A stretch of 64,000 nucleotides of DNA, from assembly GCF_947500325.1 (NCBI RefSeq), contig NZ_CANMRQ010000011.1, positions 56,189-120,188 of the forward strand, written 5' to 3'. Below the pieces are notes generated by a model that worked only from the letters and a program-made list of their open reading frames with translations, made no database searches and had not been told where the DNA came from. A program made the position numbers and the translations under genes. Shown in pieces: positions 1-8,084 of this stretch. Source of the stretch: an uncultured Lacinutrix sp. GTDB lineage: Bacteria > Bacteroidota > Bacteroidia > Flavobacteriales > Flavobacteriaceae. The number at the start of each line of letters is the position of its first letter. The first letter of the stretch is position 1.

Positions 1-1
1 T

Positions 2-1909
2 ATTACAGAAATTCCTTTTGGAACAACCACATCGTCACTTATTGATTCTATTTTAAAAGCGAATGATAAAGGTAAAATCAAGATCAAGAAAATTGAAGAT
101 AATACTGCAGCAGAAGTTGAAATATTAATCCATTTGCCTTCAGGTTTATCACCAGATAAAACTATAGATGCTTTATACGCATTTACGAGTTGTGAAAGTT
201 CAATTTCTCCTTTAGGTTGTGTTATTGAAGATAACAAGCCGTTATTTATTGGTGTTTCTGAAATGCTTAAAAGAAGTACAGATAATACTGTTCAGTTATT
301 AAAGCAAGAGCTTGAAATAAAACTTGGAGAATTAGAAGAACAATGGCACTTTGCCAGTTTAGAACGTATATTTATTGAAAATAGAATTTACCGTGATATA
401 GAGGAAGAAGAAACTTGGGAAGGTGTAATTAATGCAATAGATAAAGGGCTTCAGCCACATATAAAACATTTAAAAAGAGCGGTAACTGTTGAAGATATTA
501 CACGTTTAACTGAAATTCGAATTAAGAGAATTTCAAAATTTGATATAGATAAGGCGCAACAAAAAATAGACGCTTTAGAAGAACAAATTGCAGAAGTAAA
601 GCATCATTTAGCAAATTTAATTGATTATGCTATCTCGTATTTTACACGTTTAAAGAAAGAATACGGAGAAGGAAGAGAGCGTAAAACAGAAATAAGAACG
701 TTTGGAGATGTAGATGCTACAAAAGTAGTAATACGTAATACTAAACTATATGTTAATAGAGAAGAAGGCTTTGTTGGTACTTCCTTAAGACGCGATGAGT
801 ATGTTGGAGATTGCAGTGATATAGATGATATTATTGCTTTTACAGCTTCTGGTAAAATGATGGTAACCAAAGTAGATTCTAAAACCTTTATAGGCAAAGA
901 TATTATACACGTTGCAGTGTTTAAAAAGAAAGACAAACGTACCATTTATAATCTGATTTATAGAGATGGAGGAAAAGGTACTAGTTATATTAAACGTTTT
1001 GCTGTAACCTCTATTACACGTGATAAAGAGTATGATTTAACTAATGGCAATAAGAGCTCTAAATTATGGTATTTCTCTGCTAATCCAAATGGAGAAGCAG
1101 AAGTGATTTCTGTTTTTTTACGTCAAGTTGGTAGTGTAAAGAAGTTAAAATGGGATATTAATTTTGCAGATATTTTAATTAAAGGACGTGCTTCTAAAGG
1201 TAATGTAGTTACTAAATACCCAATTAAAAAAATAGAATTAAAAGAAAAAGGTGTATCTACACTTAAACCTCGAAAAATATGGTTCGATGATACTGTGCAA
1301 CGTATAAACGTTGATGGTCGAGGAGATTTAATTGGCGAATTTAGAGGAGAAGACAAGTTATTAATCATTAGTCAAAAAGGAATTGTTAAAACAGTTACTC
1401 CAGAAGTAACACTTCACTTTGATAATAACATGATTACAATTGAAAAATGGATTCCTAAAAAACCAATTTCTGCCATTTATTTTGATGGTAAGAATGAGAA
1501 ATATTATGTGAAGCGTTTTTTAATTGAAAATGAAAGTAAAGAAGAAAGCTTTATTACAGATCATGAAAACTCTCAATTAGAAATTGTATCTACAGATTGG
1601 AAGCCAATTGCCGAAATTGTATTTGCCAAAGAAAGAGGTAAGGATAGAAGAGATAATGAAGAAGTTAATATAGAGGAGTTTATAGCTGTAAAAGGTATTT
1701 CTGCATTAGGAAATCAATTAACAAAATATAAAGTAAATGCAATTAATTTATTAGAGCCTTTACCTTTTGAAGCTCCTGAAGATGTTCATGCTGAAGATAT
1801 TGAAGTAGTAGAAGAAACAGAGGTTACAGGAGAAGAAAATAAAGATACTAAATCTAGTGAAAACTCAAATCATGATAAAGATGATGATGGACAAGTTACT
1901 TTATTCTAA
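2..1909 (+). CDS. parC: DNA topoisomerase IV subunit A (5'-truncated by window edge)
   Basis: This is the C-terminal part of a type IIA topoisomerase A subunit, which with ParE decatenates and relaxes DNA. The frame is open from base 2, upstream of the first ATG at 134, and starts with ITEIPFGTTTSSLIDSIL, typical of the region after the breakage-reunion core. It continues through the coiled-coil gate (LLKQELEIKLGELEEQWHF) and a C-terminal beta-propeller-like region. About 635 residues are visible and the catalytic Tyr lies before the window. No GyrA-box (QRRGGKG) is visible in the C-terminal domain, which favours ParC over GyrA. The tail is acidic (EEVEETEVTGEEN, then DKDDDG). The family call is firm and the ParC/GyrA distinction is somewhat less so. 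Confidence 0.9.
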   Translation: MTEIPFGTTTSSLIDSILKANDKGKIKIKKIEDNTAAEVEILIHLPSGLSPDKTIDALYAFTSCESSISPLGCVIEDNKPLFIGVSEMLKRSTDNTVQLLKQELEIKLGELEEQWHFASLERIFIENRIYRDIEEEETWEGVINAIDKGLQPHIKHLKRAVTVEDITRLTEIRIKRISKFDIDKAQQKIDALEEQIAEVKHHLANLIDYAISYFTRLKKEYGEGRERKTEIRTFGDVDATKVVIRNTKLYVNREEGFVGTSLRRDEYVGDCSDIDDIIAFTASGKMMVTKVDSKTFIGKDIIHVAVFKKKDKRTIYNLIYRDGGKGTSYIKRFAVTSITRDKEYDLTNGNKSSKLWYFSANPNGEAEVISVFLRQVGSVKKLKWDINFADILIKGRASKGNVVTKYPIKKIELKEKGVSTLKPRKIWFDDTVQRINVDGRGDLIGEFRGEDKLLIISQKGIVKTVTPEVTLHFDNNMITIEKWIPKKPISAIYFDGKNEKYYVKRFLIENESKEESFITDHENSQLEIVSTDWKPIAEIVFAKERGKDRRDNEEVNIEEFIAVKGISALGNQLTKYKVNAINLLEPLPFEAPEDVHAEDIEVVEETEVTGEENKDTKSSENSNHDKDDDGQVTLF

Positions 1910-1952
1910 TATACTTTGTGTTTATAAAAGCATTATTAACGCATTATAATAA

Positions 1953-2642
1953 ATGAAAAAAAATAACCTTTTATTACTACATGGTGCTTTAGGAAGTAAA
2001 GTTCAACTTGAATCAATAAAGAGCTTACTTTCAAATAATTATAATGTATATAGTATAGATTTTGAAGGTCACGGCAGTGAGGCTTCTAACAACAAATTTT
2101 CAATAGCATTATTTACTAAAAATGTTTTAGATACCCTTTCTAAATTAAACATTATTAAAATAAATATTTTTGGGTATAGTATGGGAGGCTATGTGGCTTT
2201 AAATTTTGCGCTGCAAAACCCAGAAATGGTAGATAATATTGTAACACTAGGAACAAAATTTAATTGGTCTAAGGATTCTGCAGAACGCGAAGTAAAAATG
2301 TTAAACCCTAATGTTATAGAAGAAAAAGTGCCAAAGTTTGCAAATAGACTTAATGAATTGCATCGTGCAAATAATTGGAAACATGTTGTAAATAAGACTG
2401 CAGATATGATGATTCAATTAGCTGATAAAGAGAAGCTAAACAATGACGATTTTAAACAAATTAAACATTCTGTTTTAATTGGAATTGGAACTTTAGATGC
2501 AATGGTTACCATAGAAGAATCAGAAAAAATAGCCACTATTTTAGATAATGGCAACTTAAAAATTATAGAAAATTTCCAACACCCAATCGAAAAGATTGAT
2601 CCAAAGCAATTATCGAATATTATTTTAGATTTCATAAAATAA
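1953..2642 (+). CDS. alpha/beta hydrolase
   Basis: This is a small single-domain alpha/beta-hydrolase of 229 residues with no signal peptide, so probably cytoplasmic. An HGALG oxyanion segment is at residues 10-14, the nucleophile elbow GYSMGG puts Ser at 76, Asp182 lies in GIGTLDAMV and His210 in ENFQHP, so a complete Ser-Asp-His triad is visible. The substrate cannot be told; close fold relatives include esterases and MenH-like lyases. It starts 43 bases after parC and may be co-transcribed. A weak hairpin without a long T-run follows at about 2645-2662. Confidence 0.85.
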   Translation: MKKNNLLLLHGALGSKVQLESIKSLLSNNYNVYSIDFEGHGSEASNNKFSIALFTKNVLDTLSKLNIIKINIFGYSMGGYVALNFALQNPEMVDNIVTLGTKFNWSKDSAEREVKMLNPNVIEEKVPKFANRLNELHRANNWKHVVNKTADMMIQLADKEKLNNDDFKQIKHSVLIGIGTLDAMVTIEESEKIATILDNGNLKIIENFQHPIEKIDPKQLSNIILDFIK

Positions 2643-2737
2643 AAAGGCAGCAAGACTGCTTTAGGTAAAAGAATTAACTTAATATTTTGATGTTTTAAAT
2701 TGGCGATAATTATTTTTATTAAAAAAATAGTTATCTA

Positions 2738-3010
2738 CTGAGGCTTTTTAAAAACATACTACTTTTTCAAAAGAAATTATTCTTTATCTCTTATATAATA
2801 TCTGCTCCAATAGCTTTAATTTTTGGTAATATAAAGCTAATTGGTGTTGCATTTATAGTCATCTTACCAATGATGCATTTCTATGTTTATGAAATACAAA
2901 GAAAAAATGAGTATTTCTATTATTATAACCTAGGTTTAACAAAGCTTAAACTTTGGTGCTCTACCATTGTATTTGGCGTTCTTAATTTAATTTTATTTTC
3001 TTTATTATGA
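2738..3010 (+). CDS. small membrane protein coupled to the ABC ATPase (start uncertain)
   Basis: An open frame from the stop at 2720-2722 to TGA 3008-3010 encodes a hydrophobic protein of up to 95 residues, beginning KNSYLLRLFKNILLFQKK. It has two membrane segments in the middle (FFISYIISAPIALIFGN and GVAFIVILPMMHFYV), a Tyr-rich loop (EYFYYYNLGL) and a third membrane segment at the end. No ATG, GTG or TTG lies upstream of ATG 2870; the coordinates use the in-frame CTG at 2738, which is only a guess. The stop overlaps the ATG of the next gene as ATGA, a classic sign of translational coupling. It could be the membrane partner of that ABC ATPase, or a gene that has lost its start codon. I do not recognise a named family. 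Confidence 0.5.
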   Translation: MRLFKNILLFQKKLFFISYIISAPIALIFGNIKLIGVAFIVILPMMHFYVYEIQRKNEYFYYYNLGLTKLKLWCSTIVFGVLNLILFSLL

Positions 3011-3669
3011 GCGAGTTGTATGTGGATAGTATAGAAAAGGCGTATGACAATAAAAAAATATTGACAGATGTTTTCTTGTCTTGTAAAAGAGGAGAAGTTA
3101 AAGGGTTAATAGGTAGAAATGGTTCAGGGAAATCTACTTTACTAAAAGTAATTTTTGGAGTTGAAAGTGCAGAATACAAATTTGTTAAGGTTGGTAATAA
3201 GTTAGTGAAAACCGTAGGAGATACAAATGGATTAATTTCTTATTTGCCGCAACAGCATTTTTTGCCAAATGGGGTGAAAATAAAAACGATAATAAAACTA
3301 TTTCTTGTAAAACAATACAGTCGTAAACTAATTAATAATGAGTTTGTTAAACCTTTGCTGGGTAAAACAAGCAAACAGCTTTCTAGTGGACAAAGACGAA
3401 TTGTTGAGATATTATTAATAGTACACTCAAAGTCTAAATTCATTTTATTAGATGAGCCATTTAATGGCGTAAGTCCTATTCTTAAAGACTATATAGTTGA
3501 GTGTATTAATGCTGTTAAACACGAAAAAGGTGTTGTTATAACCGATCATGATTATGAAAATGTTCTAAATTTAGCAGATAATATAGTGTTTTTAAAAGAT
3601 GGTTTTTTAAGAGAAATTAAAGATAGAAAGCAATTAGTTGAGCTTGGTTATTTTGTTAAATTGGATTAG
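3007..3669 (+). CDS. ABC transporter ATP-binding protein
   Basis: This is a stand-alone ABC ATPase of 220 residues that powers transport in a membrane complex. Walker A is GRNGSGKST (36-44), the Q-loop region is PQQ (81-83), the signature is LSSGQ (125-129), Walker B ends in ILLDEP (147-151) and the H-loop is TDHDY with His181. The start overlaps the stop of the upstream small membrane ORF (ATGA), suggesting the two are made together. No classical permease is adjacent, so the substrate is unknown. It is shorter than typical LivF/LptB ATPases and has no extra domain. Confidence 0.88.
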   Translation: MSELYVDSIEKAYDNKKILTDVFLSCKRGEVKGLIGRNGSGKSTLLKVIFGVESAEYKFVKVGNKLVKTVGDTNGLISYLPQQHFLPNGVKIKTIIKLFLVKQYSRKLINNEFVKPLLGKTSKQLSSGQRRIVEILLIVHSKSKFILLDEPFNGVSPILKDYIVECINAVKHEKGVVITDHDYENVLNLADNIVFLKDGFLREIKDRKQLVELGYFVKLD

Positions 3670-3767
3670 TTTAAAAGACTAAGTAACGGTAGTAGTAGTT
3701 TTTATATCGTTTTAATTTATATAAAATCCAAGCCCTAAAAAAATAAGACTTGAGTTTTTGTTTTTAG

Positions 3768-4406
3768 TTATTGTGCATGATGAAATACCGTATAAGTTCT
3801 TTTATATACTTTATAGTTATCTTCGTTTTTTTTAAAAATATAAAAACCTGCTCCATTGTAATCAAAAAAATTTAAGAACCCGTATTTGTAATCTTTAGTA
3901 AACAAAATTTTACCGAAACCTTTTACTTTAAGTAAGGAGAGGTGTTCTATTCTTTCGTTTGGAAACTCTTTTTGCCTGTTTTTTATACAATCAGTTTCAT
4001 TTATTAAACTTATGTAGTTTTTTTTTACCAAGTATTGAGTTTTAAAGAAATCTATATTTTCTTTTGTAAAAATAGAGTCTATTAATTCTGAATAAAAAGC
4101 AATAGCAGGGTTTTCCTTTTTTCGATATGCTTCTATAAATCTTTTAAACTTTATTTCATTACCAATACGTCCTCCGTCAATCTCAATATAATTATGTAGT
4201 GAATCTATTTTGCTTGATTGTTTTGCACATATCTCTTCGGCTAAAGATGAAATTATTTTAATATTTAAATATTCCCATTTAGCATGTTCTATTTGTCTCT
4301 CATTATCTTTATTGCAACCCAAAAAAATAATCGCAAGACTCATAAAAAGAAAGAGGAAAACCCTGTTGTATATATACAGAGATATGTATGTGTCTTTAAT
4401 ATTCAA
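3768..4406 (-). CDS. putative lipoprotein of unknown function
   Basis: A 212-residue protein with a hydrophobic N-terminus (VFLFLFMSLAIIFLG) followed by Cys31 and Asn-Lys-Asp, consistent with a lipobox and export to the envelope. The rest is charged with no domain I recognise. An internal Met22 would leave a very short signal, so the longer start is preferred. Its start overlaps the 3' end of the gene at 4396-5232 by 11 bases, so the two probably form one transcription unit. It faces the ABC ATPase gene convergently. Confidence 0.6.
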   Translation of the reverse strand: MNIKDTYISLYIYNRVFLFLFMSLAIIFLGCNKDNERQIEHAKWEYLNIKIISSLAEEICAKQSSKIDSLHNYIEIDGGRIGNEIKFKRFIEAYRKKENPAIAFYSELIDSIFTKENIDFFKTQYLVKKNYISLINETDCIKNRQKEFPNERIEHLSLLKVKGFGKILFTKDYKYGFLNFFDYNGAGFYIFKKNEDNYKVYKRTYTVFHHAQ

Positions 4407-5232
4407 CTGTTATTTCTCCTTTGTTATTTGATTGAAATATGAGAAATTTTCTAAAACGTACGGCTTTACCTGTTCTTAAGTTTTTATATGGAGTCCAATA
4501 TGTTATTTTTTCAGAAATTTTTAAAATTAATTCTTCAAAGTTATTTCTAGGCTTGTGGTATTGTTCATTCTTGATGTAGTTTAACCCGAAAATTGTGTCA
4601 ACAACATTGTATTTGATTCGCCCTTCCCTGTGTGTTAAGTTGGCTTTAATTAGTTTGCCTTCTTTGTCTAAATCAATAGTGACAATCGAGAATTTTTGAG
4701 GTTCGGTTTTATTGTCGTTAAATAAATTAATGATTGAATCGACATTAACAAGAGGCTTTGGGGAGTTAAAGCCTCTTGCATATTCTAAAACATAGTTATC
4801 TATATCAAATTGATTAATGTTTTCTAAAATTAACATCTCCGTTTTTCTTATCTGTTTATTTGTTATTTTTTTAGAGTTTGAACACATTAAATCGAACCCG
4901 TAAGATAAATCTTCTTTTTTCTTAATATATAATAACAATTCTTCGTATTTATCTATAAAATAATCGCAAGAAGTTTTTTCTATGTTGTGTCTAGAGGGCA
5001 ATGTGAACTTAAACTCTTGAGGTAAACTGTCACTATTCTTATAGTGCTTAAGAACCTTAACAGTTATAGTATATAAAGATAAATCTTTGCTGAAAAATTT
5101 TTGAGTAACTTTTCCTTTAAAAACATAGTCTGAATTATAAGCTTCTAAAGCTATTTTAGGAGTCTCACAGTCGCAAGCAAACAATTTGCTTGATATAAAT
5201 AGTAACACAAATATTAGGGTTGTTTTTTTCAT
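4396..5232 (-). CDS. exported protein with TIMP/NTR-like N-terminus
   Basis: A 278-residue protein with a clear signal peptide (MKKTTLIFVLLFISSKLFA) followed at once by CDC at residues 20-22. The pattern CxC, then SDYVFKGKV, a later TSCDYF and a further Cys in DLMCSN resembles bacterial NTR/TIMP-like domains, where the N-terminal Cys joins a disulfide. The C-terminal half (after about 150) is different and includes RFRKFLIFQ; no catalytic motif is visible. It is expected in the periplasm or on the outer surface. The NTR assignment rests on pattern only, and the function is unknown. Confidence 0.6.
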   Translation of the reverse strand: MKKTTLIFVLLFISSKLFACDCETPKIALEAYNSDYVFKGKVTQKFFSKDLSLYTITVKVLKHYKNSDSLPQEFKFTLPSRHNIEKTSCDYFIDKYEELLLYIKKKEDLSYGFDLMCSNSKKITNKQIRKTEMLILENINQFDIDNYVLEYARGFNSPKPLVNVDSIINLFNDNKTEPQKFSIVTIDLDKEGKLIKANLTHREGRIKYNVVDTIFGLNYIKNEQYHKPRNNFEELILKISEKITYWTPYKNLRTGKAVRFRKFLIFQSNNKGEITVEY

Positions 5233-5263
5233 ATTATATATTTTTCAAAAATCGAACCAAAGT

Positions 5264-5791
5264 TTATTCGTAGCAATTTTTACTTAACGTGTTTAGTTTT
5301 GCTCGATAAGCTTGCCATAAAAAATGACTTGCTGTACCATCTGGTATTATTTCATCAAAAGAATTAACAGTGTGAAGACCGGTAAGAGAAAGATAATAGT
5401 ACATGCTTGACCAGTTGAATATTGTACTTTCTGTTAAAAGAGGGTCTGTTTGATTCTCTGTTAGTGATAAGAAATCAAATCCTTCTATACTTTCTTGCTG
5501 ATTTTCTGGTATAAGACTATCTTTTACTTCGGACAATATTTGCATCATAACGGGCAACATAGAAGTAATCATAAAATCGTGTTGTCCTTGGTCTTGAGTG
5601 CAATTGTCTTCAAAGTAAATATTTAGTAAATCTTCAAAAGTAGATTGGTTTATTTGAGTTATTGCGCTTCCTTGGTCGCAATCTAGTATTTTAACAAACA
5701 AATATGCGTGTATTGCTTCGTGAATAATTGTCTTGGCTACTTGAAAAGGGGTTTTTCTATAATTTTGTTTCTTGTTTAATAAAAAACATAA
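5264..5791 (-). pseudogene. truncated HExxH metallopeptidase-like gene
   Basis: An open frame runs from just after a stop at 5792-5794 to TAA at 5264-5266. The only conventional start is a TTG at 5699-5701, giving 145 residues, but the frame upstream of it is clearly protein-like and carries the zinc-protease motif HEAIH within KTIIHEAIHAYLF. No ATG, GTG or TTG precedes that motif. The gene therefore looks like the 3' remnant of a longer, probably secreted, metallopeptidase-like protein whose 5' end was deleted. The downstream part (for example FLSLTENQTDP and LTGLHTVNSFDEI) has no other motif I know. Confidence 0.6.
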
Positions 5792-6108
5792 CTAACTAAA
5801 TTTTATATGCTTATTAAGCATATAATTCAGAAAAAAAATGAACTAATTTTACCTTATTAGTATAAAGTTTTATAAATATGTTACTTAATATTTAAAACTA
5901 CTATCTATAACAAACATACATTAATTTAATGTTTAAAATCAAGAAACATATGTCTAGATTCATGAATTTAGACATATTAAAAACATGTGCTAAACGTTGT
6001 TGTTATTATAAAATAGTGATTTTAATAAAAAAGAATAAATACTAAAATAAATATGCTTTTTGTTAGGAGAAAATTATTAAAAACATCATTTCTGATAAAA
6101 AAAACATA
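5792..6108. other. AT-rich intergenic stretch with a long palindrome
   Basis: These 317 bases separate the decayed metallopeptidase gene from the upstream exported protein gene. I see no coding frame of useful length. The stretch is extremely AT-rich and contains one striking palindrome (5949-5976), listed separately. It may be the scar of the deletion that removed the 5' part of the metallopeptidase gene. Confidence 0.5.
5949..5976. repeat. 28-bp near-perfect palindrome
   Basis: Outer arms TATGTCTA (5949-5956) and TAGACATA (5969-5976) are perfect inverted repeats, and the inner 10 bases ATTCATGAAT are themselves a palindrome. Only one pair (5957/5968) does not match. No T-run follows on either strand, so an operator or a recombination site is more likely than a terminator. 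The TGTCTA core is shared with the operator-like palindrome at 50458-50477. Confidence 0.55.
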
Positions 6109-6720
6109 CTATAATCCTCCTTTAAAATAGTATATATTTTTTCTAATAGTATGTAATTCTTTCCAAACATCAGAATCCTTTTTTGTAGGGGAAACGAGTC
6201 CTATTATGTAAGTTTTATTGGCTAGCTTATCGGTAATAGTTTCTAATTCTATATTTAAAAGAATGGCTTCTCCTTTGTTAAAAGTATCGAAGTATTGTAT
6301 TTCTCCTAAATATGTTTTTTTAGATTTTATAGGCTGTTTTGTTTTTTTTAAGCAAATTTTAATTTTAGAAACATCTACATCTTGCTTACTCGATTTTGCT
6401 ACTATAGCACACAAACCTCTGTAATATTGATACAATAGTTTTTTCGTTTTGCGTTTAGAAAAATTAGTTTCATCATCTATAGCAATTACAAAAACATAAG
6501 TAAAATATTTTTCGGCACTAGTGTCAAACATACCAGGAGCAAAGCGCAATTCTTCAAAACCTTTGTGTTTCATTTTTGGTGCAAAATCAAGAGGTAAGTT
6601 CACTTTTTCATAACGCCAATGTTTTGGGTATTTAAGAATAGTGTCTTGTTTTTCTTGAGCAGATAAAAAGAAACACCCTAAAAAGAAAAATATAAATGTA
6701 CAGCGTAGTAGTTTGCTCAT
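6109..6720 (-). CDS. exported protein of unknown function
   Basis: A 203-residue protein with a signal peptide (LLRCTFIFFFLGCFFLSAQ, cleavage likely after SAQ), so periplasmic or secreted. The mature part is basic, with KYPKHWRYEKVNLPLDFAP and a Lys-rich centre. No catalytic motif or sorting domain is visible. It follows the lipoprotein gene at 6726-7115 by 5 bases and is probably co-transcribed with it. I do not recognise the family. Confidence 0.65.
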   Translation of the reverse strand: MSKLLRCTFIFFFLGCFFLSAQEKQDTILKYPKHWRYEKVNLPLDFAPKMKHKGFEELRFAPGMFDTSAEKYFTYVFVIAIDDETNFSKRKTKKLLYQYYRGLCAIVAKSSKQDVDVSKIKICLKKTKQPIKSKKTYLGEIQYFDTFNKGEAILLNIELETITDKLANKTYIIGLVSPTKKDSDVWKELHTIRKNIYYFKGGL

Positions 6721-6725
6721 AATTA

Positions 6726-7115
6726 TTATTTCTTTTTAAGTTTTGTTTTGAAAGCAATACCTTTTTGTTTTTGAGTTTTCCCAACATACGAATACTCAAA
6801 AGTATAACTAGAATCTGTTGTTGTTAATATCTTTAAATGAATGTCATTTTTATCTACCATACGTTTTGGATTAATAGTTTTAAAAATAACCTCACAATCG
6901 TTTACCCATCTAACTTCAGATGAATCTATTTTGTTATCGTAAGTTTCAATTTGTAGGTTTTTAGATCTAGTAATATACCCGGTTTTAGATTCTCCATTTA
7001 CTATATATTCAAATGTAAATGTTCCAATTTTATAATCTTTGCAATCACGTTTTGATGTATTCAAACAACTAGTAAAAGTTACTAGTAATACAATTAGAAA
7101 ATATATGTTTTTCAT
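6726..7115 (-). CDS. small lipoprotein of unknown function
   Basis: A 129-residue protein with a lipoprotein signal peptide ending TFTSC (Cys17). The mature part has two Cys (RDCKDYK and VNDCEVIF) and a beta-rich look (GTFTFEYIVNGESKTGYITR, then SSYTFEYSYVGKTQKQKG), suggesting a small beta-sandwich held by a disulfide. Relatives are common single-copy lipoproteins in Flavobacteriaceae as far as I recall, with no assigned role. It is the first gene of a pair with the exported protein downstream on the same strand. Confidence 0.65.
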   Translation of the reverse strand: MKNIYFLIVLLVTFTSCLNTSKRDCKDYKIGTFTFEYIVNGESKTGYITRSKNLQIETYDNKIDSSEVRWVNDCEVIFKTINPKRMVDKNDIHLKILTTTDSSYTFEYSYVGKTQKQKGIAFKTKLKKK

Positions 7116-7183
7116 AGCTTAATAATTTCTAACAAATTTAATGAATACTATAATTTTTAAACTGAAAAAGAATCTAAAATATA

Positions 7184-7798
7184 TTAAACCATTCTCTTTT
7201 TAAAATAGCAGCGGTCAGCAAATATTTGAAAAACAAAAATTAAAACAAATAGCATGCGAGCGGTTAGAGGTAATAAAGGCGAAATGATTATAGATAGTAG
7301 CCAAACAAAAATAGCATTTAAGGAACGAAATTTTAACCACTTTGCTAATATTGGAGTCATACCTAATTTGCCCATTTCATTTTTAGAAATATTTTGAATT
7401 AGTAAAAAATTAAAAACACCAATACAAGTCAAGTTTATACTATATAAAATAAATGGTCCATTAGTATTAAATCCTTCTACATATAAAGCAGTTGAGAATG
7501 GAAGTAGTACAACAAACAATAATAAGAATATATTTATCCATAACAGTTTATCATTAATTTTTGTTACGTATTTAAAAATACGTAAGTGAGAAACCCAGTA
7601 AAGAGCAGTTACTAAAAAACTAACAAAAAAACCAATAAAACTAGGAATCCTATTACTTAGCAATTCCATAATCCCAACATCGTATATTTTTTGAGTTTCT
7701 GGAATTTCAATTTCTAAAACAAGTAAGGTCATTGCAATAGAGAAAACAGCATCACAAAATGAAGCAACTCGACCTTTATCATAAACTATATCATTCAT
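7184..7798 (-). CDS. TMEM175/DUF1211 family membrane protein
   Basis: A 204-residue integral membrane protein with about six hydrophobic segments. The first helix carries the family signature RVASFCDAVFSIAMTLLVLEI (R10 to I30). TMEM175 proteins are K+-selective channels in which an FSD motif follows a conserved Arg; here the motif reads F14-C15-D16, so the middle Ser is replaced by Cys. A role in potassium leak is inferred from the family. No operon partner is clear, and a MITE-like element lies upstream. Confidence 0.8.
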   Translation of the reverse strand: MNDIVYDKGRVASFCDAVFSIAMTLLVLEIEIPETQKIYDVGIMELLSNRIPSFIGFFVSFLVTALYWVSHLRIFKYVTKINDKLLWINIFLLLFVVLLPFSTALYVEGFNTNGPFILYSINLTCIGVFNFLLIQNISKNEMGKLGMTPILAKWLKFRSLNAIFVWLLSIIISPLLPLTARMLFVLIFVFQIFADRCYFKKRMV

Positions 7799-7880
7799 GA
7801 GTCGAATATAGATAAAATGAAAATCGAAAAAAAAGTTTATCTAAAGTTATTGAAGCAATATTTTAGATGTAAAAACATTA

Positions 7881-8041
7881 TACCAAATATAATATAAAAT
7901 GAGTCGTATAGAATTGAAATTTATTTCCGTTTATTCAAGGCGTGAAATTTAAAAATAGCATTAGCTATTGTTCAATTTTGTAACGAAGAAGAAATAGGAA
8001 ATAAAATTAATTATTAGTCTTATTTTGTGTTGTATTTGGTA
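7881..8041. mobile_element. MITE-like inverted-repeat element (161 bp)
   Basis: Twenty-five-base terminal inverted repeats at 7881-7905 and 8017-8041 begin TACCAAATA and match at 20 of 25 positions. Inside them, sub-terminal segments also pair (AAATTTATTTCC near 7918 with GGAAATAAAATT near 7998), and the centre holds the hairpin AATAGC-atta-GCTATT. The unit therefore folds as one long imperfect hairpin. It contains no ORF. This is the architecture of a non-autonomous, palindromic intergenic repeat. The transposase family cannot be named, and no second copy was found by eye in this window. Confidence 0.65.
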
Positions 8042-8084
8042 TTACGTATAAATCGCGTATTTGAAAATTATTAATCCGTAGTAC

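Noticed and set aside
2645..2662. Hairpin after the alpha/beta hydrolase gene
   Set aside because: Stem of about seven pairs with a G-U and no T-run; too weak to call a terminator.
6726..7115. Label DNA topoisomerase IV for the small lipoprotein
   Set aside because: I recall such labels on relatives, but the 129-residue lipoprotein has no topoisomerase sequence feature.
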